64,000 bases of DNA from Acephala macrosclerotiorum (Eukaryota; Ascomycota; Leotiomycetes; Helotiales; Mollisiaceae): the NCBI GenBank assembly GCA_014904845.1, contig MU119342.1:79712-143711 (forward strand), given 5' to 3'. This document shows, piece after piece, positions 21,251 to 31,858 of this stretch. The position numbers and the translations under genes were made by a program. The first letter of the stretch is position 1; the number at the start of each line of letters is the position of its first letter. The notes below the pieces were generated by a model. The model saw only the letters and a list, made by a program, of their open reading frames with translations, was not told the origin of the DNA and did no database searches.

Positions 21251-23421
21251 GAAAGAAAAATTGTGCGCTGCCAGCCTCTTATATCAACCTGTACGACTGA
21301 CGGCAGCTCTACTCTTATCCAAGGCAACATAAATAGCTAGTGCGCTTTTCAGCCTCATCAGCCGCCCGGTTAGACTCCCGGGCTAGGCTTTTCCTCTCAA
21401 GACTTTAATTCCTTGTACCATAAAGATTCAAACAGCACTAGTAGGAGTACCCCAGATGTAAACAAACCCTTCCCTAATTTAGCAATACTTGTTGTCGAAG
21501 TGAGGGTTTATACTGTCAGATCGGGCAAAGTGTTGTTGATACCAGAGGACCCCCTGCTAGCGCTGTTTGAATCCTTTATGGGCCGTACCTCCGTACCACA
21601 TATCCCGCCCTACCAGGCGCCTGCGGCTTGAAGTTGAGTGATTGGGCAATAATACTCTCATGAACCCACAAGTGGATGATTATCCTACCATCCCCTTGGT
21701 TCCAGGCTGAGACGGCAACCAAATACTCAATCGAGTCGGACCGCAGATAACCCTGGGGCCAACTGTTGGTAATTCTAGCCGGCATATCACCTTGAGCTAG
21801 GCTATGACAGCCAGCCAGAGAAAGTGAGGCGTATGCACTTGAAGTTGCAGTGCAGCATGCTCCTCTGCCGGAATGACCACTGGGCGAGTATACTGGCAGA
21901 GATGCCTGGAGGCGTTAATCCCAAGGCCTGCTTCTGCGTTGTCTGTGACAATACTCCGCTTCACTCCAAGACAAATGACCCGTAAGATGGTGCCTGATCC
22001 CTTCCTTCCTTTCCCCGGTCTCAAGAAAGAGCACGCTGGGCACGCCAGTTCATCTTCCCAACCTCGTCTAACATCTCCAACGCCTGCTCGCGTGCGAGTC
22101 TGTAATATCAGGATGTTGACGAGGGCTTCGTGAATGATCGCCTCTCAACTTGTCTGGTGCGCGGCTAGCAATTGGTTTTCCGTATAAGATGAGGCTACAG
22201 TGTGTCACACACATGCTCGGACATGCAGTAGATCGTAGCAGGAACGGTAGAGCCAGCAAATCGCCTGTCTGCAAGGCGATTAACTTCTGTGCTCTTACTG
22301 CCCTGGATGTGCATACGCCTCGCTTTCTCTGGCCGGGATCTTGATGAATCCATAGCCCGGTCTAAGGAGATATACTGGACTAGCAGGGTTGTCTGCAGTC
22401 CATGAATATTGAAACGGTTTTCGTTGTATGGATGATACTGATACTGCACCCTGCACTACGTTCTCCGTAGCAATAAATAATGATAGGCTAGCAACTAAGG
22501 TCACAGATTAGTCGACATGCGGGGGCCGCTCATCAATCACTTCCCCAGCCAATAGGAACACAAAATTCCGCGTGACCTAAATTTTTGGAAACGCGCACTT
22601 TCAACTCAACTCCAAATCTCCCTACACTACGGAGGCCTGTTTCAAAAGTCTTGGGACTACAGCGCTTGAATCGCTAAAGTGCCCTGAAGGAGATCTCTAG
22701 GCTCTCAATCGCTATATTCCCATGGGTTCAGGCCTTCGTTACTCTGGCAGTAGGGTAGTACTCGCTACACAGCGTACCCTGTGAGGATCAGCCCAATGCC
22801 CTGCAGCCCAGGCACCTTTGAAAGAGTCCTCCGTATCAGCATACGATAGCGTATCATTATAGCTTCCTTTCGAGACACGTCAAGCTTCGATCGAATCGCA
22901 ATGTCGCTGTCGCTGACGGAATTGAGAGAATCTCACCCCCCAATACCTCACATCGGACGCGACCGCTCACAAAATAAACTGCACCGAACTGATCGACAAT
23001 CCACAGAAGGATGTTGGAAGACAATTGCGCTGCTGGCTTCTTGAGCAGTTGGAATGGGCGGACAGATTGTGTGTTTGAATCTGGGCCGTCTCTTCCCATC
23101 CTTTGCGTGAAGTATTTAACCCTGCTGTTTTGACGTTTGGGAGCAAGGCAGGTCTGGTTTGATGTGGCCCACACTTGATCGGAGGGCGAAGGAGCCTTGC
23201 CAAGGAAAGATTCATATCCTCACCATCCGGTCATGCCTCCCAACGAATCGTAGAGGCGCAGGGACGAAGGTCGCCTACATTCAGGGCAGAAATAACGAGG
23301 GAAGAACTTAAAAGGTCCCTCCATCTCCAGCAAACAAAGCCAGCGCAACAATTCCTTCGAAAAAGCTATACCCATATCCCACCCTCCTTATATCACTTGA
23401 TTTGAATCACCAGCGGCACAG
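21251..23421. other. Gene-poor stretch with an inverted, mutated duplication
   Basis: No intact gene was recognised. Sequence at about 21,783-21,838 recurs inverted at about 22,302-22,375. Open frames around it contain lookalike fragments such as HTPHFLWL and HTPRFLWP, so this may be a duplicated gene destroyed by transition mutations. Confidence 0.5.
21783..22375. repeat. Inverted duplication with transition-type differences
   Basis: The left arm 21,783-21,838 and right arm 22,302-22,375 are inverted copies; the best 28 bp (GCCAGAGAAAG(T/C)GAGGCGTATGCAC core) differ at two positions, both transitions. The differences fit repeat-induced mutation. Confidence 0.6.
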
Positions 23422-24728
23422 ATGGCCTACGTGCATTTGGATAGAGAGAGAATTCGCCAAGGCCCATCGATCGAAGGAGCTGTTGACAAAGCCTTGTTCG
23501 TAAGTGTCCAGCTTGGAGAGGTAGATGAGGAAATGAAGAATCATATCACGTGGAACCTCACGGAAAAAGGAGAAGAGCTCAAGGGTGGACTCTCCGCGAT
23601 AGAAAAGAAAATAGACGATAGGATGGAAGAGCTCAAGAGACAGTTCAAAATGTCCCAGTATGCTGCTGTCGAACCTGTCAACACGAACTATGCTGCGACA
23701 ATACAGGCTGGAATATACTATATCGTGAAGGTATACTATGGAGGTCAGTCGCACAAGAAGAGGAGACGTGGATAGTATGCTAACTTTGTGCAGGATATTC
23801 ACAGCCTCAAATCTATCGCTCACCAACACCGACGTATCAGAGAGTCTCATCTTTTGAGTTGCTCAGTATTTTGGATGTTCCGTTTGATGCCACAAATAAC
23901 GATCTTGGATACGTTCTCAGACAAAGCAATAGTTTCAAGACAGACATTCTGGGGCATGGCCGTTGGCTCATGACCCTTGGAAGCTTCAAAAATTGGTTGG
24001 GAGGAGGCAGATCAGACGTTCTTCTGGTCGATGGCCACTTCGATCAAGCAAAAATAGGGAAGACTTCTCCAATGTCGATCTTCTGTGCCACGTTCATCGC
24101 CAGCATCGTCAAGCTTCAATCGACTATTGTACTTCACTTCTTCTGTGGACAGCACGTAACTTTCGACGATCCCCTTCGAGGCCCTTATGGTTTATTGCGA
24201 AGTCTGATCTGCCAACTACTATTGTATCCCAATACGCTAGAACCAAATCTTGAAATTTTAAATCAGCAGCAGTTATACGATCATTTGGGAAGGCACGAGC
24301 TCGATGCTCTACATCACCTTTTTCAACGGCTCGTTCAGCAGATTCCAAGAGGTATACTCATATTCTGTATCATTGATGGCCTTTCCGAGTACGAAACAAG
24401 AATGAATAACTCGACCGAAGACTTGCGATCAGTGATTCATATACTCCAAACGATCGTCGGCGACGAGAGTCAAGTTGGCCCAACTTTCAAGGTACTAATG
24501 ACGAGTGCAAACAAAAGCACAGAAATTGTGCATGAGATTCCACCACATCAACGCGTCTCGCTACGCGCAGGGAACGTACACAGTGGTCCTGTATCCGAGC
24601 AGGCGTTCTTTGCAGAGGTTTCGAAGGCCAAGGCATTAATCGAGGCGTCTGCTCCTGGGCTCCCAGGATTGCCATGGATCGAGAGCAATATTCAACCTGC
24701 ACAGGCCACCGGTATGGATGAATCATGA
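23422..24728 (+). CDS. NACHT/nephrocystin-3-like protein without a Walker A (two exons)
   Basis: Exon 1 is 23,422-23,743, intron 23,744-23,793 (GTCAGT, GCTAAC branch, CAG), exon 2 23,794-24,728, phase 1, giving 418 residues. Features: a helical N-terminus (about 25-78), then WLMTLGSFKNWL, LLVDGHFD at 184-191, TSPMSIFCATFIASIV, VLHFFCGQH at 220-228, GPYGLLRSLICQLL at 238-251, and a Walker-B-like IFCIIDGLSEYE. This block order is that of fungal proteins annotated as nephrocystin-3-like or NACHT-like. A GxxxxGK[ST] P-loop is absent from the usual place; only IGKTSP follows the first strand. Fungal NLR-type proteins act in self/non-self recognition, but there is no C-terminal repeat domain here. 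It may be a short regulator or a degenerate copy. Confidence 0.65.
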
Positions 24729-25271
24729 GGAGTCATGTTTGTGGACATGAGTCGAGGGGCCGAAAGCATGTCGCGACCGATGGGAACCGCGAGTGTGATG
24801 AAGGAATAGAAAGATGGAAGGTCTGGTATGAAGAGGGAAGGGAAGGTTACCTTGTTGTTATTGCAGCATTTCTATTCGCGAACGTCTCGTCTCCAAGCAA
24901 ATGTCCTGTTTTAGGGTGCATTAGCCGCATCCTGCATTGAAGGTGATACTTCTTGAGCATCGACATTATCGGCCAAGATGGCTGGAGTAATGTTTTGTTT
25001 GAACATGGAGTCGCATGGAATTGCACGATCTGCATTGATCAAGGGCGCACGTTTGAAAATGGCAACTGAAATGAGAATGCTGGAGTGAAACTGATTTTCT
25101 GGAATCTTGTGTCCCTTGTACGCCTTGAAGCTGTATAGTCCGAATAGCAACGGCACATAGAAGTGTTCTCCGCCTTTAACCAAAAACGACAACTCCACCA
25201 CAATGTCTTATACGCATACTCCGACAATCACGCGGATCTGAATGTGAAGGCTCCATTGGGTACCTGATCAT
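24729..25271. other. Intergenic, no gene seen
   Basis: No coding pattern was recognised on either strand. Confidence 0.55.
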
Positions 25272-26813
25272 TCATTTCCCCCTTGCCTTCACCCGTGCAG
25301 TCTTCGCAGGTGGTCTCTTCGATATGCCCTGAGGTTTTGCGGAGCCCTTGGTTGTCGGATTGCTTGCAATATTCCGCTTCGGGTTTGATCGGACTACACG
25401 TGTGTTCGGATCTGTAGAAGTCGTCCTGGTTGAATCCTTAGCTACGCTAGGGACTGGTCGTGAGATCCGTTGGCTTCTGCGCGGAGTTACACGGTCTGGC
25501 GAAGGCTGCGATTCTACTGCATCCACGCCGGAAGACAATGGCAAGCCATTAGAGGATACCTTTTTTGAGATGTTCAGTCGGCGTTGAGGCCCCTTTCTCT
25601 TTCCAGCGGCTTTTGAGACCTTTGATGAATGGATTGGGCCAAGAGATGCGTTTGCTGGCTGTCCATCTTTATGGGAGGGATTTCTCTCGCTTGGCCGTAA
25701 CGCCTGCCCTGTCGTAGGACGAAGAACCCGTTTACCAGAACTGAGGGGAGGTGAATTCGGCGCTGAAGGAGAGTGTTCGGCGTCGCCATTCTCTGATCCG
25801 GCTGAATCAATATCTGCAGACGGTCCCTGTTGAGATGAATTCATGGCGCCAGACGCCTGGTGATGATTTGATTCAACGGGAGAAGGAGACCCAAAAATAC
25901 GGATGGCAGATGCTTCTCCCGCTTCATGGCTACCGTTCACAAGTGGGTTCGCTGGAATAGGAGCAGGACCGTCAGCGGCTTCCTCCTCAAGAGGCTCTTC
26001 ATGCTTCCACAACATTCCAGGCAGTATACCCCACCTTTTGTTCCAAATCCCTCGCTTGGTCCAAGCGTTCTTGACATTCTCGCAGGCCGTTGTATTGATG
26101 TCTGCAGCGCTAGCGCCTTCCCCATTCTCGGATTCTTGGATTCTTTCACGCTCCTTCGATATCTGGTAGACGAACTGATAATATGGACGTGAAGCCTCAC
26201 GTTCACGCTCCCGTATGACTCGCCGCTCTGCAATCCATCGCTTCTCGTCATCGCTCTTCGGCTGTCTCGGTTTCGGCTGCGGCATTGGGGAAAAGGAAAA
26301 AAGAGGAGGTGAGGGTCCTGCTTCCGAGTCCGTCTCCGATTCCGACTCAAGCTCGAGTGGTTCTTCGTGCTTCCACCGCCCATACGCGAACTGGTTCCAC
26401 TTGTTATTCCAGATGCCTTGCTCGACCCAGCGCTTCTTGACGATTTCGCTGGCCTCTTTGATCAAGGTATCTCCGGGAGGCATACTCCTCCAACTCGTAC
26501 TCGGATCTGCATTCCAAATCCGCCTCCTCTCTTCTTCTACCTGAGCCGAGAATTGTTCGTGTGGTTTGGAGGCCTCGCGGTCCCCTGCCAGCTGCATTCG
26601 TCGTTGTTGGTGAAGTCGCTGCTCCTCGCTGGGAGGATTTGGACTCTGAGATCGAGTTGTCGTACCCGATCGATCTGATGTATATGGTGGTGGAGAATCG
26701 TCAAACCGTATTCTTTCACGATCGAGTCGCTGGGGATCTCCCTCTAATCCTGCTAGAGCTCTCTGAGCCCTAGCCAACCCATCCCCTCGAAGAGTACCAG
26801 TAAAGGCAGCCAT
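25272..26813 (-). CDS. Uncharacterised basic protein with two W/GIWN repeats
   Basis: Single exon, 513 residues. Two copies of a domain of about 75 residues lie near 78-155 and 210-285. Each has REASxPxxQF at the start, a charged helix, then VKxxW-x3-GIWN-x2-W and a closing W-KHEEPLE. The C-terminal 230 residues are disordered and very basic, with RRSQRISRPVPS and KRPPAKTARVKARGK blocks, as in chromatin or nucleolar proteins. The function is unknown; the repeat may be a small folded binding domain conserved in ascomycetes. The basic tail suggests nucleic acid contact, by inference only. Confidence 0.75.
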   Translation of the reverse strand: MAAFTGTLRGDGLARAQRALAGLEGDPQRLDRERIRFDDSPPPYTSDRSGTTTRSQSPNPPSEEQRLHQQRRMQLAGDREASKPHEQFSAQVEEERRRIWNADPSTSWRSMPPGDTLIKEASEIVKKRWVEQGIWNNKWNQFAYGRWKHEEPLELESESETDSEAGPSPPLFSFSPMPQPKPRQPKSDDEKRWIAERRVIREREREASRPYYQFVYQISKERERIQESENGEGASAADINTTACENVKNAWTKRGIWNKRWGILPGMLWKHEEPLEEEAADGPAPIPANPLVNGSHEAGEASAIRIFGSPSPVESNHHQASGAMNSSQQGPSADIDSAGSENGDAEHSPSAPNSPPLSSGKRVLRPTTGQALRPSERNPSHKDGQPANASLGPIHSSKVSKAAGKRKGPQRRLNISKKVSSNGLPLSSGVDAVESQPSPDRVTPRRSQRISRPVPSVAKDSTRTTSTDPNTRVVRSNPKRNIASNPTTKGSAKPQGISKRPPAKTARVKARGK

Positions 26814-27287
26814 AGGTTGTTATCGTCTAGCAGTAGTCGCAGGATGGTGATGTGGAGGGAAGGTTGCGTGGAAAGATTTATTGTGGGAGAAAATGCGAAG
26901 GCTGATTGAAGGTTACGATGAAAAAAAGGCTTGGTTTCAAGGAAAGCTGTGGCGGCGATCGCCGTGTTTATTTTAGGGTTAGCGCCGGGCACCAGAGTGA
27001 ATGCGAATGACTCACTAGCCTTCGACTCGACGCAAGATTACAGGACTTAATCAGTGGCTGCGCGTCCCTGTACTGTCAATTGGCCTATAGCATGACCTTC
27101 ATCAGCGCAACCATTTTATTGGCAAGTGCGGGGTATGTTAAAATTGATAACGCCAGGCAACCCCACCTGCATCGAATCATCCTCCATTAAACAGCGCGTC
27201 TGCAGTTTTTCCCTTCACGCTGGGACTTCATCCTCCTCCATCTTCGTCCCTCATTTTCAGCATTTTTGCTCATTTCATCACTCTAGT
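26814..27287. other. Divergent promoter region
   Basis: This stretch lies between the minus-strand basic protein and the plus-strand kinase. It has CT-rich leaders on the kinase side. An open frame extends the kinase upstream to 27,126, but its sequence looks untranslated. Confidence 0.55.
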
Positions 27288-29014
27288 ATGCCTCGTCCTC
27301 CTCATCCTCTTGCCTTGTTCTCCCTCGTTCGTTACCGTGACAATGAGCGAGCCAAACGTGCTATCAACCATCCAGACAATATCCACCATGCCTCAACATT
27401 ATCTGATGGTGTAGAAGCTCTCGATGTCGGTTTTCACATCCGCGGCAAGTCATCCACAACTCTTGCAACAATAGGGCGAGGCGTTGAGGCCGACATCTAC
27501 GTGGAAGGATCTACTATCGCAAAGATCCAATGCTCTTTCGAGATAGATTTAGAGACTGGCGTTGTTATGCTCTATGACAGGTCGCACGGTTGTACGACTC
27601 AAGTCTTCGGTGAAAATGCGACGCCGTTCGAGCTTGGACGTATTCGGAAAGTTCTCGTCCAGAAAGGACTCAATACTATAATTGGAATGGGTGGTGAGCG
27701 GCGTGACCTCTTTCAATTCAAATTGGAATGGCATCGAGATCCAATCCAAACGGCAGAGGCCATCAAGGACTATGATTCCCTGCCCTGCGGTCGAGTGGAG
27801 AACCCACGCCTCGCTCGAACTGTGGATGAGGCGCCAACCGACTTGCCATCTCGACGGGAGACCAGAACCCACACGCCAGGACCTCGACAGCTAAAGATGA
27901 GATATGTAACAAGAGGACGTAAGCTCGGATCCGGGACGTTTGGAACCGTACACAAAGCTATCGACGTGGACTCTGGGAAGTTCATGGCCGTTAAGATACT
28001 GGAGCGACCTATGGGGGTATTAAAGCAAGAAGGTTGGAGGCAATCATTGCAATTGAAGCGTGAAGTCGAAACTCTTTCTGAGATAAGCCACGTAAGCAGG
28101 TCTTCTTCAACCTCTTATATACATAAGACTAACATCTGTGCGAGCCACACATCGTCGATTACATCGCATCACAAGGCTGGGACGAACCGAAGGTGGAGAT
28201 ATTTATGGGCCTGAAAGAAGGGACCTTGGAATCATTGATCGAGAGCGGAGCTGATGCGTCTGCCATTGCGGACTCCGCCTTCCCGCAAATGCTACAGGCG
28301 CTTGATTGCATTGCATGGAAGGGCATCGTTCATCGAGATGTGAAGCCAGAGAACATTCTCTACATATCGCAGCCGGACGGTCAATATCAGTTCCAGCTAG
28401 GAGATTTTGGACTCTGCAACCGTATTGCTGATGCTGCAACATTTGCCGGTAGTCAGCTTTACATGCCCCCCGAGATGTTTCAGGGAGGGGTTCAGACACA
28501 CAAGGTAGACATTTGGGAACTCTTTGTTACGATGCTGTGGATATTGAATGCAGGAGGGTTTCGTCAGCGGAAGCATCAGTTTAAGACTGTTACGGAGATC
28601 CACCAGGCGGTTTTGTCTGCAGCCTCTAAGGTGGATTCGGTTTCAAAGATTCGCGAAATGGCAATCGTCAACCCGGAAGAACGTGCTTCTGCAGCACAAA
28701 TGCTTGTCAAGCACTTCGACGGAGCAGGACTTAGCACTCCACGGAATCAGGTCCCAGCTCTCGCCAGCAGCCCTCCTCCCAAAATCGCCGCCGCCAGAGC
28801 TCCGCCCCCAGCTCCTCCCTCAACAACTCGGACTGCACATGCAAAACCGAGAGGTTTGCAAATGAATGCGAATGTATTTGCAACCCCAGCCCAGTACCGT
28901 GTCGAGAAAGCTCGTGGTTATTTTCAACCACAACCTTTTCGCCGGCTACCAGAGATTCGCCCAAAACCTCTTAGTGAAGAGCCTTCCTTACCAGGTGCCT
29001 GGCCGAGACCTTAG
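27288..29014 (+). CDS. FHA-domain serine/threonine protein kinase (two exons)
   Basis: Exon 1 is 27,288-28,091, intron 28,092-28,144 (GTAAGC, ACTAAC branch, GAG), exon 2 28,145-29,014, phase 0, giving 557 residues. I chose the ATG at 27,288 because upstream in-frame sequence is CT-rich leader. Residues about 55-148 fit an FHA phosphothreonine-binding domain (TIGRG, a central S-x-I-A-K-I-Q block). The kinase runs from about 205: glycine loop GSGTFG 214-219, Lys236, HRD 331-333 with KPEN, DFG 355-357, PPE 376-378 and DIW at 390-392, so the catalytic residues are intact. A Pro/Ser-rich tail follows. The FHA-plus-kinase layout recalls Rad53/Chk2-type checkpoint kinases, but orthology is not shown. 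A copy of its 3' end lies at 29,505-29,606. Confidence 0.85.
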
Positions 29015-29293
29015 CCAAAACACTAACCAAGGGACGCCTTCAATACGAGCCCATCGTGCGAAGAATGCACAGGCTAAAGGTTAAATTATGGGCAATAGAG
29101 TAACTATGCTTATTCAGAGTTAATAGGCGAAGAATATTGGTGCGGGAACCGCAAAGGCAGGTTGGGAGGGTCAACTGTTTAGAAACCCAGGAGTTTCATG
29201 TCGCGCAGAGTTCAAATGTCAAAGTTCGAATTGCATAGTGTGACACTGAATACTGCAGAGTTGTAGAAGTGATTGTGAGATGATCTTGATCTT

Positions 29294-29606
29294 GTGATTG
29301 AAGTCTACAGAACTAAGTTACAGAGAGCGAGAGCTCCGGAATTGAAGTGCGCTGCCCTTTCATTTATTCGAGTACCTGACGACGCAACTCCGGATGACCG
29401 CGCGCAGTACATAACATGGGCTCGGCAATATTTCATGGTACGTCCTTCGTTCAGCATCGTCTCTCAGTGCATGAGCAGAGAAGTAACTGCCTTTCTCTGT
29501 GCAGGCTTTCTTCAATGAAGCGTACCGTATCGAGAAAGCTCGTGGTCCTCTTCAAGCACAACCAGTTCGCCGGCTCCAAGTGATCCGCCCAAAACCACCA
29601 GGCTAA
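29294..29606 (+). pseudogene. Partial duplicate of the FHA-kinase 3' end joined to other sequence
   Basis: The segment 29,505-29,606 encodes YRIEKARGPLQAQPVRRL and RPKPPG, matching the YRVEKARGYFQPQPFRRL and RPKPL stretch near the kinase C-terminus. The downstream flank (GGTTAAA..ATGGGC(G/A)ATAGAG) is duplicated too. Upstream it is linked by a GTACGT..GCAG intron (29,438-29,504) to a frame at 29,294-29,437 unrelated to the kinase. No ATG was found, so I call it a relic. Confidence 0.6.
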
Positions 29607-30428
29607 GGGTTAAAGTATGGGCGATAGAGCAACTGGAGTTAGATTCTTAAGCTTTTTTTTTTTTTTTTTTGGCGGAGATGTTTCCCCTGGTTGTATTCTC
29701 AAACATGTTTCCCTTGGGCCCTCTCTTTTATTTGCATTGCTGCGTTGACCTTTGGCTGTGTGACCTTGTCTTTACTTTGCAAGGCGTTTACGACGAATTA
29801 AGTCGTATGTTTGTGGTGACTGCAGTTATCACTGCTCACGGCTTTCTGGCCTGCTTCTCACTTCGCGGTATCCATAACGGAGCTTTCGATTACGGCACAT
29901 ATATTGCTGGGATGCTGCATTCTCTACTTCAATTTAGCTTCATTGACCGCTTCCATACTGGTCTCGTTGTGCTCAAGTATTACTACATTCTTGCTAGTGG
30001 TATCACAGTCGCTCTCCATGGAAAATTGCTAACGTGTCCAGGCGGAAACCTCACTCTCCTTTACCTCCAATGTCCTCTGGGTTTCCCTGGAGCTGCAAAT
30101 GTTTCTGGACATGGTGCAGAGATCCAGAGGCTGGCAATATTATGGCTGGGATGAAGAAAAAGACGGATTTTGAAGTTGTGTTGAACGATCATCGAGGTCA
30201 CTGGAGATGATACCAGGGAAACCACTTGGTTCCGTCGTTCTTCTCATGAGATTCCTTCCTCTATAACCATGGCAGGACCTTGGTTTCAATAAAATATCCG
30301 TCGCGTGTACATTTATGCTCCCGGGAAGTCTGTGAAAATCACCGCTGCTGTGCCAAAGTCCCCGAACATGGGCTAGTAGAAGGGCCTGTGTTGCCGCTTA
30401 CAAAGTCACCCTGTCAGATAATCAGCAT

Positions 30429-30493
<65 letters not shown>

Positions 30494-30657
30494 AGCACCT
30501 GTGGTACCATGGTGACCAAGTCAGCCAACAGTTCCATACCTGTTATTTTTGGATCTGCCGGGACATTCGCGAGTCACATCTGCCCATTTCTCCCCTTCAG
30601 CAAGATGACAGATTAGAAGCATCTCCATTAAGCATTCCTCCATCTGCCAACTCAAGG
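29607..30657. other. Gene-poor stretch with poly-T and poly-G runs
   Basis: There is a run of about 18 T at 29,654-29,671 and 62 G at 30,431-30,492. A frame at 29,669-30,154 has a hydrophobic reading but no ATG and no recognised family. Confidence 0.5.
30431..30492. repeat. 62-base poly-G run
   Basis: An uninterrupted run of 62 G. This is more likely a sequencing or assembly artefact, or a mis-sized G tract, than normal DNA. Confidence 0.9.
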
Positions 30658-31124
30658 ATGAGTGAGCCTGAGATAACTCCTGTTCCCACCTCTAGTAGTC
30701 TTGGACTACTGCCGTCTGATTCCGTTCAGCAAGGAAGCCATGAACATACGAGATGTGGAATTGAACCTCTTGGAGCAACAAGCAGAGGTGAGGACCCCGA
30801 AGAGCATCGGAAGGATACAGAAGCTAAATGGGAAAAGCATAAAGTAGATTCACCCCCTAAAATTTGCCCACAACAGTTCATCAACGACGCCAAGTCCCGC
30901 TGTGGATTGTGGCACGTGAGCCTCGTTTTCTCCAGGAGCATTGGAGAGATGGCCATATTGAAGGAAAATCGCTTGCAACTTTTATTGAACAGCTCTCGAT
31001 AGCCACACGAAGATCTGGGATTGAGGAGATCAAACTCGAACTCAGAACACCTAAAGGTGATACTAGATATACAGTTAGGAAAGGGGATTGGGACGAGGAG
31101 AAAGCAGAATTTGTGGAGAGATGA
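30658..31124 (+). CDS. Uncharacterised protein of a dispersed family (copy 2, short)
   Basis: Exon 1 is 30,658-30,787, intron 30,788-30,876 (GTGAGG to CAG, 89 bp), exon 2 30,877-31,124, phase 1, giving 125 residues. Residues about 48-115 match the C-terminal domain of the gene at 10,435-11,451: QVP(L/F)WI, QE(H/P)WR(D/N)GHI, SLATF, RSGIEEIK(L/F)EL and a YTVRK/YSVKK end. The N-terminal part and basic patch of copy 1 are missing here, and this copy stops soon after the domain. An in-frame extension upstream runs through the poly-G tract, so the 5' end may be disturbed by that artefact. It may be a truncated duplicate. Confidence 0.5.
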
Positions 31125-31491
31125 CGACTGGAACTATGACACCGACTAGGAGCGTGAAGCATCTGATGATGAGCCGGAGGATGGGGAGGATGACAGGTTT
31201 TCCTTGGGAAGGGCAACGATGACGGAAATGATAACGAGAGGGACGATAAGACGCGAATCGAAGCTGTGAACGAACATCTCGTAACGGGGGAGTCGGTTGG
31301 AATTGGGAAAGAAAGATGTCAAGGTGCCTAGCACCTCATCTCGCACACTGCAGAGTTTAGCAGAGGACGGAAGGAAGTGGAGGTCGCGGACACCATTTAG
31401 TACGATCAAAACAGAGCATTGAGAATGGTGCACTACGTTAATACAAGAAACAAACCACTCTTCTCGGGATTTGAGGGCAACAAACAATACC
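31125..31491. other. Intergenic, no gene seen
   Basis: No recognisable coding pattern. Confidence 0.5.
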
Positions 31492-31609
31492 ACATCAACC
31501 TCCTCCAACATCAACCTCCTCCAACATCAACCTCCTCCAACATCANNNNNNNNNNACATCAACCTCCTCCAACATCAACCTCCTCCAACATCAACCTCCT
31601 CCAACATCA
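31492..31609. repeat. 16-bp minisatellite with a 10-N gap
   Basis: Tandem copies of ACATCAACCTCCTCCA with 31,546-31,555 unresolved. The copy number is therefore not certain. Confidence 0.9.
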
Positions 31610-31633
31610 CCTACGCTGTACCATGGCCAAACG

Positions 31634-31760
31634 CTAGCGTACTGCGCCCGGAGGCCTGCCTGGGAACTTCTTGAAGATCCAGGGCCAAGACTTGCCCTCT
31701 TTCTCGTATGCTAGCAAGCGCCGCTCGTCTATGTCTAGCCATCGGCTACCCTTAATCGCG
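31634..31760 (-). pseudogene. Myb/HTH-like domain fragment
   Basis: The minus strand reads RWLDIDERRLLAYEKEGKSW, WIFKKFPGR, then GAVR and a stop. This fits the one-helix-turn-helix pattern (spaced Trp, EGKSW, FPGR, AVR) of the short Myb-like domains common in fungi, cut off at the position where T-R-W would follow. The frame upstream is acidic Ser/Asp-rich and then overlaps the SET fragment on the other strand. It is a broken copy. Confidence 0.5.
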
Positions 31761-31858
31761 CTCGAACCGCCTTGCTCGCCCTCGCTCGAACATCCGTCAT
31801 CGTCGCTGCTAGACTCGGGATCGCTATCACTCAAACCACAAGGACGACTCGGTACACG

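Noticed and set aside
27126..27287. Longer N-terminus of the FHA kinase
   Set aside because: The extra sequence is CT-rich leader without domain features; the ATG at 27,288 is better.
30280..31002. 240-codon frame through the poly-G run
   Set aside because: The poly-Gly part is an artefact of the G run; only the part from 30,658 on was used, in a spliced model.
31492..31609. CRISPR-like array
   Set aside because: The 16-bp units are contiguous without spacers; it is a minisatellite.
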